Assembly (NCBI RefSeq): GCF_025354435.1
Contig: NZ_JANXMU010000047.1
Coordinates: forward strand, 1 to 38,851
Length of the DNA stretch: 38,851 nt
Direction of reading: 5' to 3'
From: Rhodoferax sp.
GTDB taxonomy: Bacteria > Pseudomonadota > Gammaproteobacteria > Burkholderiales > Burkholderiaceae_C
In this document: in pieces, positions 8,323 to 15,984 of the stretch
Layout of the letters: every line of letters starts with the position of its first letter
Position numbering within the stretch: the first letter of the stretch is position 1
Notes under the pieces: generated by a model
What the model was told of the DNA's origin: nothing
Databases searched by the model: none
Seen by the model: only the letters and a program-made list of their open reading frames with translations
Made by a program: the position numbers and the translations under genes

Positions 8323-9176
8323 GCCCGGTGCTTTTTCCGCGCCGCCGCACGGTGTTGGGCTGGGCGGCACCGGCACCCATGCTGGCCCATGCGCAGAAGC
8401 TGCCGAGGCTGGTGACGGTCGGCGGCGCACTCACCGAATGCGTCTACGCCCTGGGCGCTGAGGCGCAACTGGTCGGCACCGACACCACCAGCCTGTACCC
8501 GCTGGCGGCGCAAAGCACGCCCAAGGTGGGCTATATGCGCACCTTGTCGGCCGAGGGCCTGTTGGCGCTCAAACCCGACGCGGTAATCGCCACTACCGAG
8601 GCCGGGCCGCCCGTGGTGCTAGACCAATTGCGCAGCGCCGGGGTCAAGGTGGAGCTCATCGACTCCGACCACAGCTGGGCCGAAGTGCAGCGCAAGCTGC
8701 AGGCCGTGGGGCGCGGTGCCGGGCGTGAGGCCCAGGCCCGTGCCTTGCAGGCCACGCTGGATGCGGACTGGGCACGCGTGCAGAACCAGGTGGCCCGATT
8801 CAAAGGCCGCAAGCCGCGCGTGCTGTTCATCCTGTCGCACAGCGCCACCGTGCAAGTCGCAGGCGAAAAAACCGCCGCCCATGCCATGCTGCAGCTGGTG
8901 GGTGCGCAGAACGTAATGACTGGGTTCAACGGCTACCGCCCCATGACGGCAGAGGCCATGGCCGCCGCCGCCCCCGACCTGGTCCTCACCACCACCCAGG
9001 GCATCGATGCCCAGGGCGGGCTGGCCATGTTCTGGAGCCGCCCCGAGCTGGCCCTGACCCCCGCCTTCAAAACCAAGGCCCTGGTGCACCTGGATGCGCT
9101 GGAGCTGCTGGGCTTTGGCCCGCGCCTGCCCGCCACCGTGCGCAGCCTGCACCAGAAGCTGGTGCTCAAGGCATGA
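8319..9176 (+). CDS. hmuT: Heme ABC transporter periplasmic binding protein
   Basis: Cluster A-III substrate-binding protein (HmuT/ShuT type) that receives heme from the outer-membrane receptor and hands it to HmuU. It has 285 aa, with an export signal (PRRRTVLGWAAPAPMLAHAQ, which has a twin-Arg-like start) followed by LPRLVTVGGALTECVYALG and KVGYMRTLSAEGLLALKPD. These are typical of heme-binding members, where Tyr in the YMR loop is a known heme ligand. The Glu and Gly residues for contact with the permease are in the usual places (GGALTE). ATGA overlaps link it to hmuS and hmuU. Confidence 0.92.
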   Translation: MSPVLFPRRRTVLGWAAPAPMLAHAQKLPRLVTVGGALTECVYALGAEAQLVGTDTTSLYPLAAQSTPKVGYMRTLSAEGLLALKPDAVIATTEAGPPVVLDQLRSAGVKVELIDSDHSWAEVQRKLQAVGRGAGREAQARALQATLDADWARVQNQVARFKGRKPRVLFILSHSATVQVAGEKTAAHAMLQLVGAQNVMTGFNGYRPMTAEAMAAAAPDLVLTTTQGIDAQGGLAMFWSRPELALTPAFKTKALVHLDALELLGFGPRLPATVRSLHQKLVLKA

Positions 9177-10219
9177 GCCTGCCCGCCCGCCGCATGTCCA
9201 GCACCCACGTGCTGCTGCTGGGCAGCGCCCCGGTGCTGCTCAGCCTGCTCAACGCCAGCGCGCGCGGGGCGTATGGCATCAGCGTGGGCGACATTCTGAG
9301 GACGCTGTGGGCGCTGGTCAGCGGCGGGTTGGACGGCTCGCCGGAGCAGCTCGTGTTCCTCAACATCCGCCTGCCGCGCCTGTTTCTGGGTCTGGCGGCG
9401 GGCGCGGGGCTGGGCCTGTCGGGGGCGCTGATGCAGGGCCTGTTCCGCAATCCGTTGGCCGACCCCGGTTTGATTGGCGTGAGCAGCGGCGCGGCGCTGG
9501 CGGCGGGCATCACCATCGTGCTGGGCAGCCGCTACTTTCCCGATCTGCCGCGCAGCCTGGGCAGCTGGACCCTGGTGGCGACGGCCTTTGCGGGCAGCCT
9601 GTCGGTCACGGCGCTGATCTACATGCTGGCCCAGTCGGACGACGGCACCCGCGTGGGGCTGATGCTGCTGGCCGGTGTAGCCATCAACGCGCTGGCCGGG
9701 GCCGGGCTGGGTGGTTTGAGCTTTCTGGCCAGCGACGAGCAGTTGCGCAGCCTGCAGTTCTGGCTACTGGGCAGCCTGGGCGGCGCACGCTGGAGCGCCG
9801 TGATTTTGGTCTGTACTATCGTTTTAATAGCTGCTTGTGCAGGCGCTACCTGCGCTAGACCCTTAAATGCTATTGCATTGGGCGAGGCGCAAGCGGTGCT
9901 GCTGGGCGTGGATGTGGAGCGCACCAAGCGCCTGGCCATCGGTGTCACCGCGCTGGCCGTGGGCGCGGTGACCGCCACCACCGGCATGATCGGCTTCGTA
10001 GGCCTGTTGGCCCCGCACTGCGTGCGCCTGGTTGCCGGGCCGGACCACCGCGTGGTGCTACCTGGCTCCGCCATGCTGGGTGCGGCCCTGGTGCTGCTGG
10101 CCGACAGCGTGGCCCGCACGGCAGTGCAACCGGCTGAATTGCCGCTCGGCGTGCTGACCGCCTTGGTCGGCGTGCCATTTTTCCTGGTGCTGTTGCGCCA
10201 GTTCAAAGGACGGGTATGA
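9173..10219 (+). CDS. hmuU: Heme ABC transporter permease
   Basis: FecCD-family inner-membrane permease, 348 aa, about ten membrane segments. Family signatures are RLPRLFLGLAAGAGLGLSGA near residue 66 and the following NPLADPGLIGVSSGAALAA, plus GMIGFVGLLAPHCVRLVAG near 275. Residues about 214-236 (from 9814 to 9880) are encoded by a copy of the intergenic repeat family 1, read in frame as a hydrophobic stretch around VLIAACAGATCARPLNAIAL. The reading frame continues normally afterwards, so the repeat seems to have been turned into a membrane segment. The gene overlaps hmuT and hmuV by ATGA. Confidence 0.92.
   Translation: MSLPARRMSSTHVLLLGSAPVLLSLLNASARGAYGISVGDILRTLWALVSGGLDGSPEQLVFLNIRLPRLFLGLAAGAGLGLSGALMQGLFRNPLADPGLIGVSSGAALAAGITIVLGSRYFPDLPRSLGSWTLVATAFAGSLSVTALIYMLAQSDDGTRVGLMLLAGVAINALAGAGLGGLSFLASDEQLRSLQFWLLGSLGGARWSAVILVCTIVLIAACAGATCARPLNAIALGEAQAVLLGVDVERTKRLAIGVTALAVGAVTATTGMIGFVGLLAPHCVRLVAGPDHRVVLPGSAMLGAALVLLADSVARTAVQPAELPLGVLTALVGVPFFLVLLRQFKGRV
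9814..9880 (+). repeat. Repeat family 1, copy A, inside hmuU
   Basis: ACTATCGTTTTAATAGCTGC begins a stretch that continues TTGTGCAGGCGCTACCTGCG and CTAGACCCTTAAATGC. It matches the plan of the other copies: AT-rich lead, AATAGCTGCT, GCG/GCAGG, GCGCTAG, T/A-rich end. It is more AT-rich than the flanking coding sequence and keeps the hmuU frame open. Confidence 0.75.
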
Positions 10220-10533
10220 CCTATTACTTGGAAGCGCAGGCCGTGTCCTGCGTGGTCGGCGGGGCTACGCTGTTGCATGCGCTCACCGCGCGCTTCGCCA
10301 CAGGCGCGTTCACCGCCATCCTGGGGCCCAACGGCGCAGGCAAGTCCACGCTGTTGTCGCTGCTGTGCGGCCAGCGCAAGGCCAGCCAGGGCCAAGTGTT
10401 TTTGCAAAACCAGCGGCTAGACAGCTACCCCGCCCAGGCCCTGGCCCGCCGCCGCGCGCTGCTGCCGCAAGACCTGTCGGTGGCCTTTGACTACACCGTG
10501 CAAGATGTCGTGGAGCTGGGTCGCTACCCACCA
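10216..10533 (+). pseudogene. hmuV: Truncated heme ABC transporter ATPase
   Basis: N-terminal part of the ATPase that powers HmuTU. It shows Walker A GPNGAGKST near residue 36 and the Q-loop LLPQDLSVAFDYTVQDVVEL, then stops resembling the family after GRYP at about residue 105. The signature motif, Walker B and H-loop are all missing. From about 10530 the DNA is the reverse complement of the PAP2 gene. The frame runs on to 10806, but that tail (GVAALGFVQKMPVAAR and following) is antisense noise. A normal HmuV has about 260 aa. The start overlaps hmuU by ATGA. The product cannot be a working ATPase. Confidence 0.9.
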
Positions 10534-11319
10534 GGGGTAGCGGCCCTGGGTTTTGTGCAAAAAATGCCGGTCGCCGCGCGCGTAGGCCAGGGCCACCAGC
10601 CACAGGCTGGCCACCAGGTACAGCGTCAGCGCCGCAGGCCACAGCGCGCTGCCCACCACGCCCGCCACGCCACCGGCCAGCAGGTAGTACAAGGCCACAT
10701 GCGGATCGCTGCGCCCGGGCCGAATCCAGCGCAGGCAGGCCAGGCCCAGCAGAGCGCCGCCCACCAGGTCCAGCGCCTGGTGCTGGTAGGTGAACAGCGT
10801 GGATAGCGCCGTCAGCACCAGCCATCCACCCATCAGCGCCCGCGCCCAGGGGGCAGCCAGCCGATCGCGCAGCGGTTCCCACAGCAGCACGCAGTACGCC
10901 ACGTGCAGAGACGGAAACTGGTTGTAGGGCGCATCCACCCACGCCAGGGCCTGGAACAGCGCGGCGGGAAGGGGCGCGGTCACCATGGGCCGCTGCCCGC
11001 CAAACTGCAGCGGCCACAGCACAAACACCAGCGCCGCCAGCACCGTGGCCAGCAGCAGCCGCTGGCTGAGCACGCGCAAACCGTCCTGGTTGGGTACTAG
11101 CCATACAGCGGCTACCAGCAAGATACCGCTGCTGGCGTAGGGCAGCACCATCCACGGCCAGAAGGGGGTGTGCACTTCCCAGGCGAGGGCGATGTGGCGG
11201 GTGGTGCCGCGCTGCTGCGCCAGCGCATTGGCTAGCAGGTAGCACAGCGAGAACACCAGCCCGTTCGCGCCCAGATGCACCAGGCGCTGCCGTATGCTTA
11301 CTTCGCTCCCTGGTTTCAT
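10417..11319 (-). pseudogene. PAP2-type membrane phosphatase, 3'-truncated
   Basis: Integral membrane protein of the PAP2/sphingomyelin-synthase-like superfamily with about six membrane segments. Motif 2 is FPSLHVAYCVLLW (PSLH in place of PSGH). Motif 3 is STLFTYQHQALDLVGG, providing the His and Asp of the phosphatase site. Native coding ends at GRYPW, near residue 263. The last 37 residues (WVATQLHDILHG onward) are antisense to hmuV. Related proteins I recall carry a C-terminal dual-specificity phosphatase domain after just this kind of linker, so a catalytic domain may have been lost; that is inference. The PAP2 core may still fold and be active. It is divergent from the patatin-like gene with only 38 bases between starts. 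Confidence 0.75.
10518..10546. repeat. 29-bp palindrome at hmuV/PAP2 junction
   Basis: GGGTCGCTACCC-ACCAG-GGGTAGCGGCCC: two 12-base arms with a single T/G mismatch around a 5-base loop. The left arm encodes GRYP in HmuV and the right arm, on the other strand, encodes QGRYP in the PAP2 protein. The switch between the two genes therefore lies exactly at short shared sequence in inverted orientation. Confidence 0.9.
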
Positions 11320-11357
11320 GCACTGCCTGGCTGAGTTCTTTGGGTTATCTTAGCCGC

Positions 11358-12458
11358 ATGAATTCGACACCCAAATACCGCCGTTGCATGGTGTTCGCAG
11401 GCGGCGGCTTCCGCTTTGGCATCTACTTGGGGCTATATGCTGCCGCGCGCGATGCGGGCCGGGCACCCGATGTGCTGCTGGCCACCTGCGGCGGGGCGAT
11501 TGCGGCGGCGCTGGTGCAGGCGCTGCCCGACGACGCACAGCGCAAAGCCTGGCTCAGCTCGCCGCAGATGTACCAGTTCTGGGGCAGCCTGCAGCCCGCG
11601 CCGCAGGCCAGCATCACGAAGGCCTTGCTCGGCGCGGCCCGGCGCAAATGGTCGCGCCAGCCCGCTCCGGTAGTGCCCGACCTGTTCCACGACTACCTGT
11701 TTGAGGTGCCGCCCGTTTTGCCGTTGCCACTCGTGGCCACGGTGTCCGAGGTGGACGTGGTCACCATTGGCGGCAAACTGCTGTTTGGCCCGGCGGACGT
11801 GGGCCAGGCCCGTGGCAGCCGCAAGCTGTTCGCGCAAACCGTGTTTGGCCCACCGCGCGCTGCGGCCCTGGCCCAGGGTATGCCTTCGCCGTTTGCCGAC
11901 CCCGGCTGGGGTGCGCATGCGGTGGCCGACACCGTGCTGACCGATACCACCCTGCCGCTGGAGCAGGCGGCGCGCATGTCGATTACCGACTTCTACTACT
12001 TCCCCAGCCACCGTTTTGCGGGCGCGCACTACATCGGCGGCGTGGTCGATCTGTTCCCCATCGAGCTGGCCCACCGTCTGGCCGACGCGGTGATGATCGA
12101 GTTCAAGGAATCGTTCGACCAAACTTTCTCTATCCCTGCCTGGCGCGCTGTGCTGGGGCTGGACGGCAACCAGCGCCTGCGCCAGGTCAACGGCCAGCCC
12201 GCCGACGTGTGGTTTGACACCTCGGACGTGACCGCCGCGCTGCCGGTGGAGCAAATCCACAAGCGGCTGGACTGGCACCGCAACCGCATCACCCTGGCCC
12301 TGCCCACCGACCACGCCACCTACGTGCGCTACATTGACGCGCAATGGCAGTACGGCTACCAGCGCGGCCTGGAGGCGCTGCAGCGCCCCGCCTCTGGCAG
12401 CCCGGCCCGCATGCGCAACGTAGACCGCTACAACCGGGCCCAGGCATGCGCGTTCTGA
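11358..12458 (+). CDS. Patatin-like protein lacking the catalytic dyad
   Basis: A 366-aa protein with the patatin oxyanion motif GGGFRFGIYLG near residue 15. The nucleophile elbow, normally GxSxG, reads LATCGGAI, with Cys44 at the Ser position. The second motif, normally DGG or DGA, reads HYIGGVVDLFP, with Ile226 at the Asp position. Both members of the Ser-Asp dyad are thus absent while the fold motifs persist. I recall homologs with the same CGG, so this may be a distinct subfamily rather than decay. ATG 11358 is preferred to TTG 11340. It overlaps the following SDR gene by 13 bases, suggesting coupled translation and a shared lipid-related job with the PAP2 gene. Confidence 0.75.
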   Translation: MNSTPKYRRCMVFAGGGFRFGIYLGLYAAARDAGRAPDVLLATCGGAIAAALVQALPDDAQRKAWLSSPQMYQFWGSLQPAPQASITKALLGAARRKWSRQPAPVVPDLFHDYLFEVPPVLPLPLVATVSEVDVVTIGGKLLFGPADVGQARGSRKLFAQTVFGPPRAAALAQGMPSPFADPGWGAHAVADTVLTDTTLPLEQAARMSITDFYYFPSHRFAGAHYIGGVVDLFPIELAHRLADAVMIEFKESFDQTFSIPAWRAVLGLDGNQRLRQVNGQPADVWFDTSDVTAALPVEQIHKRLDWHRNRITLALPTDHATYVRYIDAQWQYGYQRGLEALQRPASGSPARMRNVDRYNRAQACAF

Positions 12459-13168
12459 TCCTGGGCGGCACCAGTGGTATTGGCCTGGCGCTGGCCCGCC
12501 ACTACCTGCAGCAGGGTGCCACCGTGGCCGTGTGTGGTCGCGACCTGGCGTGCCTGCCCGCCGACCTGCCACCGCAGTTGCAGACTTACGCCTTGGACAT
12601 TGCCGATCAGCCAGCCCTGGCCTAGGTGTTCCAGGATTTCGCCGCACCCGGCCTGGACCTGCTGGTGGTGGCCGCGGGCTTTTACTTCAACACCCGCCAC
12701 CACCCGCTGGATGCCGCCACCACACTGCGCATGCTGCGCACCAATGCCAGCGGCCTGAACCACGCATTCGATTGGGCGGCCGAGAAGATGCTGGCCCAGC
12801 GCGCGGGCCAGCTGGTGGCGGTGTCGTCGATTGCTGGGCTGCTGCACGACTACCCCGGCGCATCGCTCTACAGCGCCACCAAGCGCCACGTGCTGAGTGT
12901 GTGCGCCACCTACCGCATGGCGCTGCAGCCCTTCGGCATCGCCGTCACCGCCATCGTGCCCGGCTATATCGATACCGCCAAATTGCGTGCACTGAACGGC
13001 GGCGATGCCAGCCACAAACCCTTTTTGTTGTCCGAAGCCCAAGCCGTGGCATGTATCACCCACGCCATCCGCACGCGCCAGGCGGTGTGCGTGTTTCCTT
13101 GGCAAATGCGCTGGCTGGTGGCGGTGCTGAATCGGCTGCCGCGCTGGCTGCTTGCGTTGCGGGGCTGA
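12446..13168 (+). pseudogene. Short-chain dehydrogenase with in-frame amber stop
   Basis: NAD(P)-dependent SDR of 240 codons interrupted by TAG at 12623-12625 (codon 60, PALA-stop-VFQDFAAPG). Before it lies the Rossmann motif GGTSGIG near residue 7. After it are the NAAG-like VVAAGFY, the catalytic VSSIAGLL and YSATK (Ser, Tyr, Lys), and PGYIDTAKL. All parts share one frame. CAG with one C-to-T change would give the stop, the same type of change as in the heme receptor. If real, the enzyme is lost because no restart would contain the cofactor site. It overlaps the patatin-like gene. Confidence 0.85.
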
Positions 13169-13196
13169 TGGGTGCATCGGCTGGTAGAAATATTAA

Positions 13197-13493
13197 ATGT
13201 TCACGGTCATGGACAAATTAAGACTCCCTGCAGACCTTGGCAAGGCCATCGCCCAGTACCGAGAGGCGCACAAGCTCTCGGCGGTCGCCGTCGCCAGCAA
13301 GGCCGGGCGCAGCCGTACCGTGCTCCACAAGCTGGAGCGCGGCGAGGATGTGACGGTCGCCTCGCTCTTCAACATCCTGCGCGCCATGGGCCTGTGCCTG
13401 GGCCTGCAAAAGGCGGGCATGCCGACGCTGGAGGAAATGCAGCAGCGGTTTGCGGACGATGGTGACGATGCGGGCGGTGGCCATGCTGCCTGA
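13197..13493 (+). CDS. HipB-like HTH antitoxin (orphan)
   Basis: A 98-aa protein (94 aa if it starts at ATG 13209) with an XRE-type helix-turn-helix at about residues 27-75: LSAVAVASKAGRSRTVLHKL followed by ERGEDVTVASLFNILRAMGL. This is the arrangement of HipB antitoxins, which bind their own promoter and restrain the HipA kinase toxin. The next frame begins inside its 3' end (ATG 13483) and encodes a HipA-like N-terminus that stops after 24 residues. The antitoxin thus survives without its toxin. An AT-rich TATTAA just before the start may be its -10 element. HipB versus other XRE regulators rests mainly on the hipA stub. Confidence 0.7.
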   Translation: MFTVMDKLRLPADLGKAIAQYREAHKLSAVAVASKAGRSRTVLHKLERGEDVTVASLFNILRAMGLCLGLQKAGMPTLEEMQQRFADDGDDAGGGHAA

Positions 13494-13557
13494 GCGCATC
13501 CGCCTGCTCGATGTGGATGTGAATGGCGGGCATTGCGGGCGGCTGGCGGGGTTCTAG
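13483..13557 (+). pseudogene. hipA: hipA toxin remnant
   Basis: ATG overlapping the hipB end by 11 bases opens a frame of 24 codons, MLPERIRLLDVDVNGGHCGR then LAGF and TAG. It resembles the first strand of HipA kinases (LDVxxNGxxxGRLAR). Everything after is gone, and the downstream DNA is AT-rich and unrelated. The overlap with the HTH gene is the normal hipBA layout. Too short for a firm call on sequence alone. Confidence 0.5.
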
Positions 13558-13867
13558 AAATAGAAGTAGAGGTGGGTAGATGTGTCAGCCAAAAACGTGA
13601 AAGTCCCAATAAAGACGCGTCTACCCCTTAGGTTCACGTGAGTTTTTGAAATTCTTGGCAGCATCTGGGTATCCAAGTATTTCGGGATGTCTTCTTCGTC
13701 ATTCCCCTTACTTGTATTGAACCACTCCGAAAGGGATGCGTTTTTCGCTGGCAAGGTCAGATTTCGATTTAAAGGATGGCTTGTAATCCAACATGTTATT
13801 TATGCATCTTGCGCTTATTCCATAAGCTTAAGCAGCTACTAAAAAAGTAGCATTTGACCGCCACCCC
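13558..13867. other. AT-rich gene-poor fragment
   Basis: About 300 bases of clearly lower GC than both flanks, with no convincing gene. A minus-strand frame at 13554-13754 (TTG start, 66 codons, containing NDEEDIPKYLDTQMLP) and a partly overlapping frame from ATG 13794 (MLDYKPSFKSKSDL) could be one small gene split by a frameshift. The right end, 13805-13860, is a degenerate copy of repeat family 1. The block starts exactly where hipA breaks off, so it is likely the scar of an insertion or deletion. Confidence 0.5.
13805..13860 (-). repeat. Repeat family 1, copy G (degenerate)
   Basis: Minus strand: CAAATGCTACTTTTTTAGTA then GCTGCTTAAGCTTATGGAAT and AAGCGCAAGATGC. It keeps TAGCTGCT and AAGCGC of the family and has the extended AT-rich 5' part also seen in copy C. 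It also contains the stem GCTACT-TTTTT-AGTAGC and lies just after the stop of the gamma-glutamyltranspeptidase-like gene, where it could act as its 3' hairpin. Confidence 0.6.
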
Positions 13868-15448
13868 TCACAACCCCATCGCCCGCCCATCGCTGCGCGG
13901 ATCGTGTGCGCCGGTCATCACGCCGGTGGCCGGGTCGATGCAGATCGCCCCCGGGTGCCCCATCAGCGGGCTGTGGGCGGGCAGGGGGCTGAGGGCGTGG
14001 CCGCGGCGGGCCAGGTCGGCGAAGACTTCGGCGGGTACGTCCTCTTCCAGCTTGAGCGAATCGCGCGCGTCGGAGAAGGTTTTGCCCAGTAGAAAGCGCG
14101 GGCGGGCTAATGCCGTGTACGGGTCCATGCCGTAATCGATCATGCGGGTCAGGATGGCGGCCAGGGTTTGCGGCTGGCCGTCGGCACCCTGGGTGCCGTA
14201 CAGGATGGCGGGCTTGCCGTTGTGCAGGTACATGCCGGGGTTCAGGGTGTGGAAGGGGCGCTTGCCGGGGGCGAGGCAGTTGGGGTGCTGCGGGTCCAGC
14301 GAGAAGGCCGCGCCCCGGTTGTGCCACAGCAGGCCGGTGTCGCCCACCACCACACCGCTGCCCCAGTCGAAGTAGGTGGTGGCCAGCATGGAGACGGCGT
14401 TGCCCTGGCGGTCGGCGGCGGCCAGGAAGACGGTGTCGCCGGTTTGAAAATTGTGCGGCCAGGGCAGGGCCTGGTCCATGCGGATGGAGGCGGCGAGTTG
14501 GTCCAGGTGGGCGGGGGACAGCAGGCGCTCCACGGGCACATCGGTGTGGTCGGGGTCGGCAATGAGGCGGTTGCGGTCGATGAAGGCGCGCTTCACGGCT
14601 TCGACCAGCAGGTGGTAGTAGTCGGCACTGCCCTCGGCGATGTTGTGCAGGTCGAACCGGTCCAGGATGCCCATGATCTCCAGCGTGGTGATGCCTTGCG
14701 TGGGCGGGCGGTGGGCCACCAGGGTGCCGTCGCGGTAGGGCAGCTGGAGCGGGACTTCAGCGCGGGCGCGGGTCTGGGCCAGGTCAGCGGCGGTCAGGGG
14801 TGAACCGGCCTGGGCCAGGCCTTGGGCAATAGTGGCGGCGAGCTGGCCCTCATAGAAGTCGCGCGGGCCACGCAGGGCCAGGGTCTCCAGCGTGGCGGCC
14901 AGGGCGGGTTGGTGGCGCCTTTGCTGCGGCGCGGGCAGGGCACCATCGACCAAAAAGTGGGCGTAGACACCGGGCAGCGCGCTGGCCTCGGGCTGGCGGA
15001 ACTGCAGCCAGAAGCGCTCGGATTCCGAGATGGCAAAGCCGTCACGCGCCAGGCTGATGGCGGGGGTGAGCAGCCCGGCCCAGCTCTCTTTGCCTGCCCA
15101 CTCGTCGCGGCTGATGGCAAAGGCCTGGGCCCACACGTCTACCGCCGCCGCGCTGGTCAGCATGGCCTGCGGGCCGCGTGTGGGGATGCTGCCCTGGTAG
15201 GTGGGTAGTTTTTGGGCGGCCTGGCCGATGCCCGACAGGCTGTGCACCTGGCCGTGCGCGTCGGCGATCAGCATGAAGGCATCGCCGCCCAGGCCGCAAA
15301 AATGCGGGTAGGTGACGCACAGGCTGGCCGCCGTGGCAATTACCGCCTCGATGGCGTTGCCGCCCTGGGCCAGTATGGCCAGCCCGGCTTCGGTGGCCGG
15401 GCCGTGGGGGCTGGTGACCATGCCACAGGTGGAGGTGGCCAGGCTCAT
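13868..15448 (-). CDS. Gamma-glutamyltransferase-like Ntn hydrolase
   Basis: A 526-aa protein of the gamma-glutamyltranspeptidase family, whose members cleave themselves and use the new N-terminal Thr to hydrolyse or transfer gamma-glutamyl or other acyl groups. N-terminal motifs are SPHGPATEAGLAILAQGGNA and HFCGLGGDAFML. The likely nucleophile is Thr339 in FQTGDTVFLAAADRQGNAVS, followed by FDWGSGVVV, the equivalent of the FGSG loop. No signal peptide is seen, so it resembles the cytoplasmic YwrD/acylase-like branch more than periplasmic GGT. ATG 15448 is fixed by its ATGA overlap with the SnoaL-like gene upstream. The substrate is unknown. Confidence 0.85.
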   Translation of the reverse strand: MSLATSTCGMVTSPHGPATEAGLAILAQGGNAIEAVIATAASLCVTYPHFCGLGGDAFMLIADAHGQVHSLSGIGQAAQKLPTYQGSIPTRGPQAMLTSAAAVDVWAQAFAISRDEWAGKESWAGLLTPAISLARDGFAISESERFWLQFRQPEASALPGVYAHFLVDGALPAPQQRRHQPALAATLETLALRGPRDFYEGQLAATIAQGLAQAGSPLTAADLAQTRARAEVPLQLPYRDGTLVAHRPPTQGITTLEIMGILDRFDLHNIAEGSADYYHLLVEAVKRAFIDRNRLIADPDHTDVPVERLLSPAHLDQLAASIRMDQALPWPHNFQTGDTVFLAAADRQGNAVSMLATTYFDWGSGVVVGDTGLLWHNRGAAFSLDPQHPNCLAPGKRPFHTLNPGMYLHNGKPAILYGTQGADGQPQTLAAILTRMIDYGMDPYTALARPRFLLGKTFSDARDSLKLEEDVPAEVFADLARRGHALSPLPAHSPLMGHPGAICIDPATGVMTGAHDPRSDGRAMGL

Positions 15449-15867
15449 GGCACCAGGCCTGCGCGCTGCAGCAGCCATTCGGCGCTGTCGTTCCACACGT
15501 CCATCTGCACGATCAGGCCGTGGCGCACCACGTAGCGGTCGACATAGCGGTTGCCCTCGAACAGCGTGCCGTCGGGCCAGGCGCCATACAAGGTACCGAT
15601 GTTGTAGACGATGGCCTCGGCCTCGGTGGCCCCGGCCACCACGTCGGTCTGCTCAAAGCGCTTTTTTACCCAGGCGTAGCGGCTGGCGTTGAAGCGGCTG
15701 CATTCGGCCGGGTCGCGCATCTCACGGCCGCCGGTGAAGCGGATGCGCAGGTCGGGCGCGGTGAAGGCGCGGGCCCCTTCGGGGTCGGGCACCATGATGG
15801 TTTGCAGAAATTTTTCGACCAGCGCTTTCGCTTGCAGGCCGGGGTCGGGTGGGGTGTGGGTGGGCAT
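15445..15867 (-). CDS. SnoaL/NTF2-like protein
   Basis: About 140 aa with the cone-shaped NTF2-like pattern: helical start (KALVEKFLQTIMVPDPEGAR), FTAPDLRIRFTGGREM, YAWVKKRFEQTDVV, then strands with YNIGTLYGAWPDG and NRYVDRYVVRHGLIVQMDVW. Such proteins are isomerase-like enzymes or small-molecule binders. Its stop overlaps the start of the transpeptidase-like gene, so the two are co-translated and probably act on the same pathway. ATG 15867 is preferred; ATG 15897 is possible. Confidence 0.75.
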   Translation of the reverse strand: MPTHTPPDPGLQAKALVEKFLQTIMVPDPEGARAFTAPDLRIRFTGGREMRDPAECSRFNASRYAWVKKRFEQTDVVAGATEAEAIVYNIGTLYGAWPDGTLFEGNRYVDRYVVRHGLIVQMDVWNDSAEWLLQRAGLVP

Positions 15868-15940
15868 GGCGTTGAAGTGTTGGCAGTGGTATTGCAACGA
15901 CTATGCCAGTTCTGCGCGTGCCGGTGTTTTTAAGGGAAAT

Positions 15941-15984
15941 GGGCCGCTAGCGTAGGTTCTACCTGCATGGGTAGCTATCAAAAG
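15941..15984 (-). repeat. Repeat family 1, copy B
   Basis: On the minus strand CTTTTGATAGCTACCCATGC then AGGTAGAACCTACGCTAGCG and GCCC. It carries TTTTGATAGCTAC and CGCTAG-GGCC of the family with a central palindrome AGGTAGAACCTAC. It lies in the gap between the SnoaL-like gene and the DUF2520 gene, and supplies the false ATG at 15967. Confidence 0.75.

Noticed and set aside
10534-10806. Extension of hmuV beyond residue 106
   Set aside because: This part is the reverse complement of the PAP2 gene and does not resemble an ABC ATPase.
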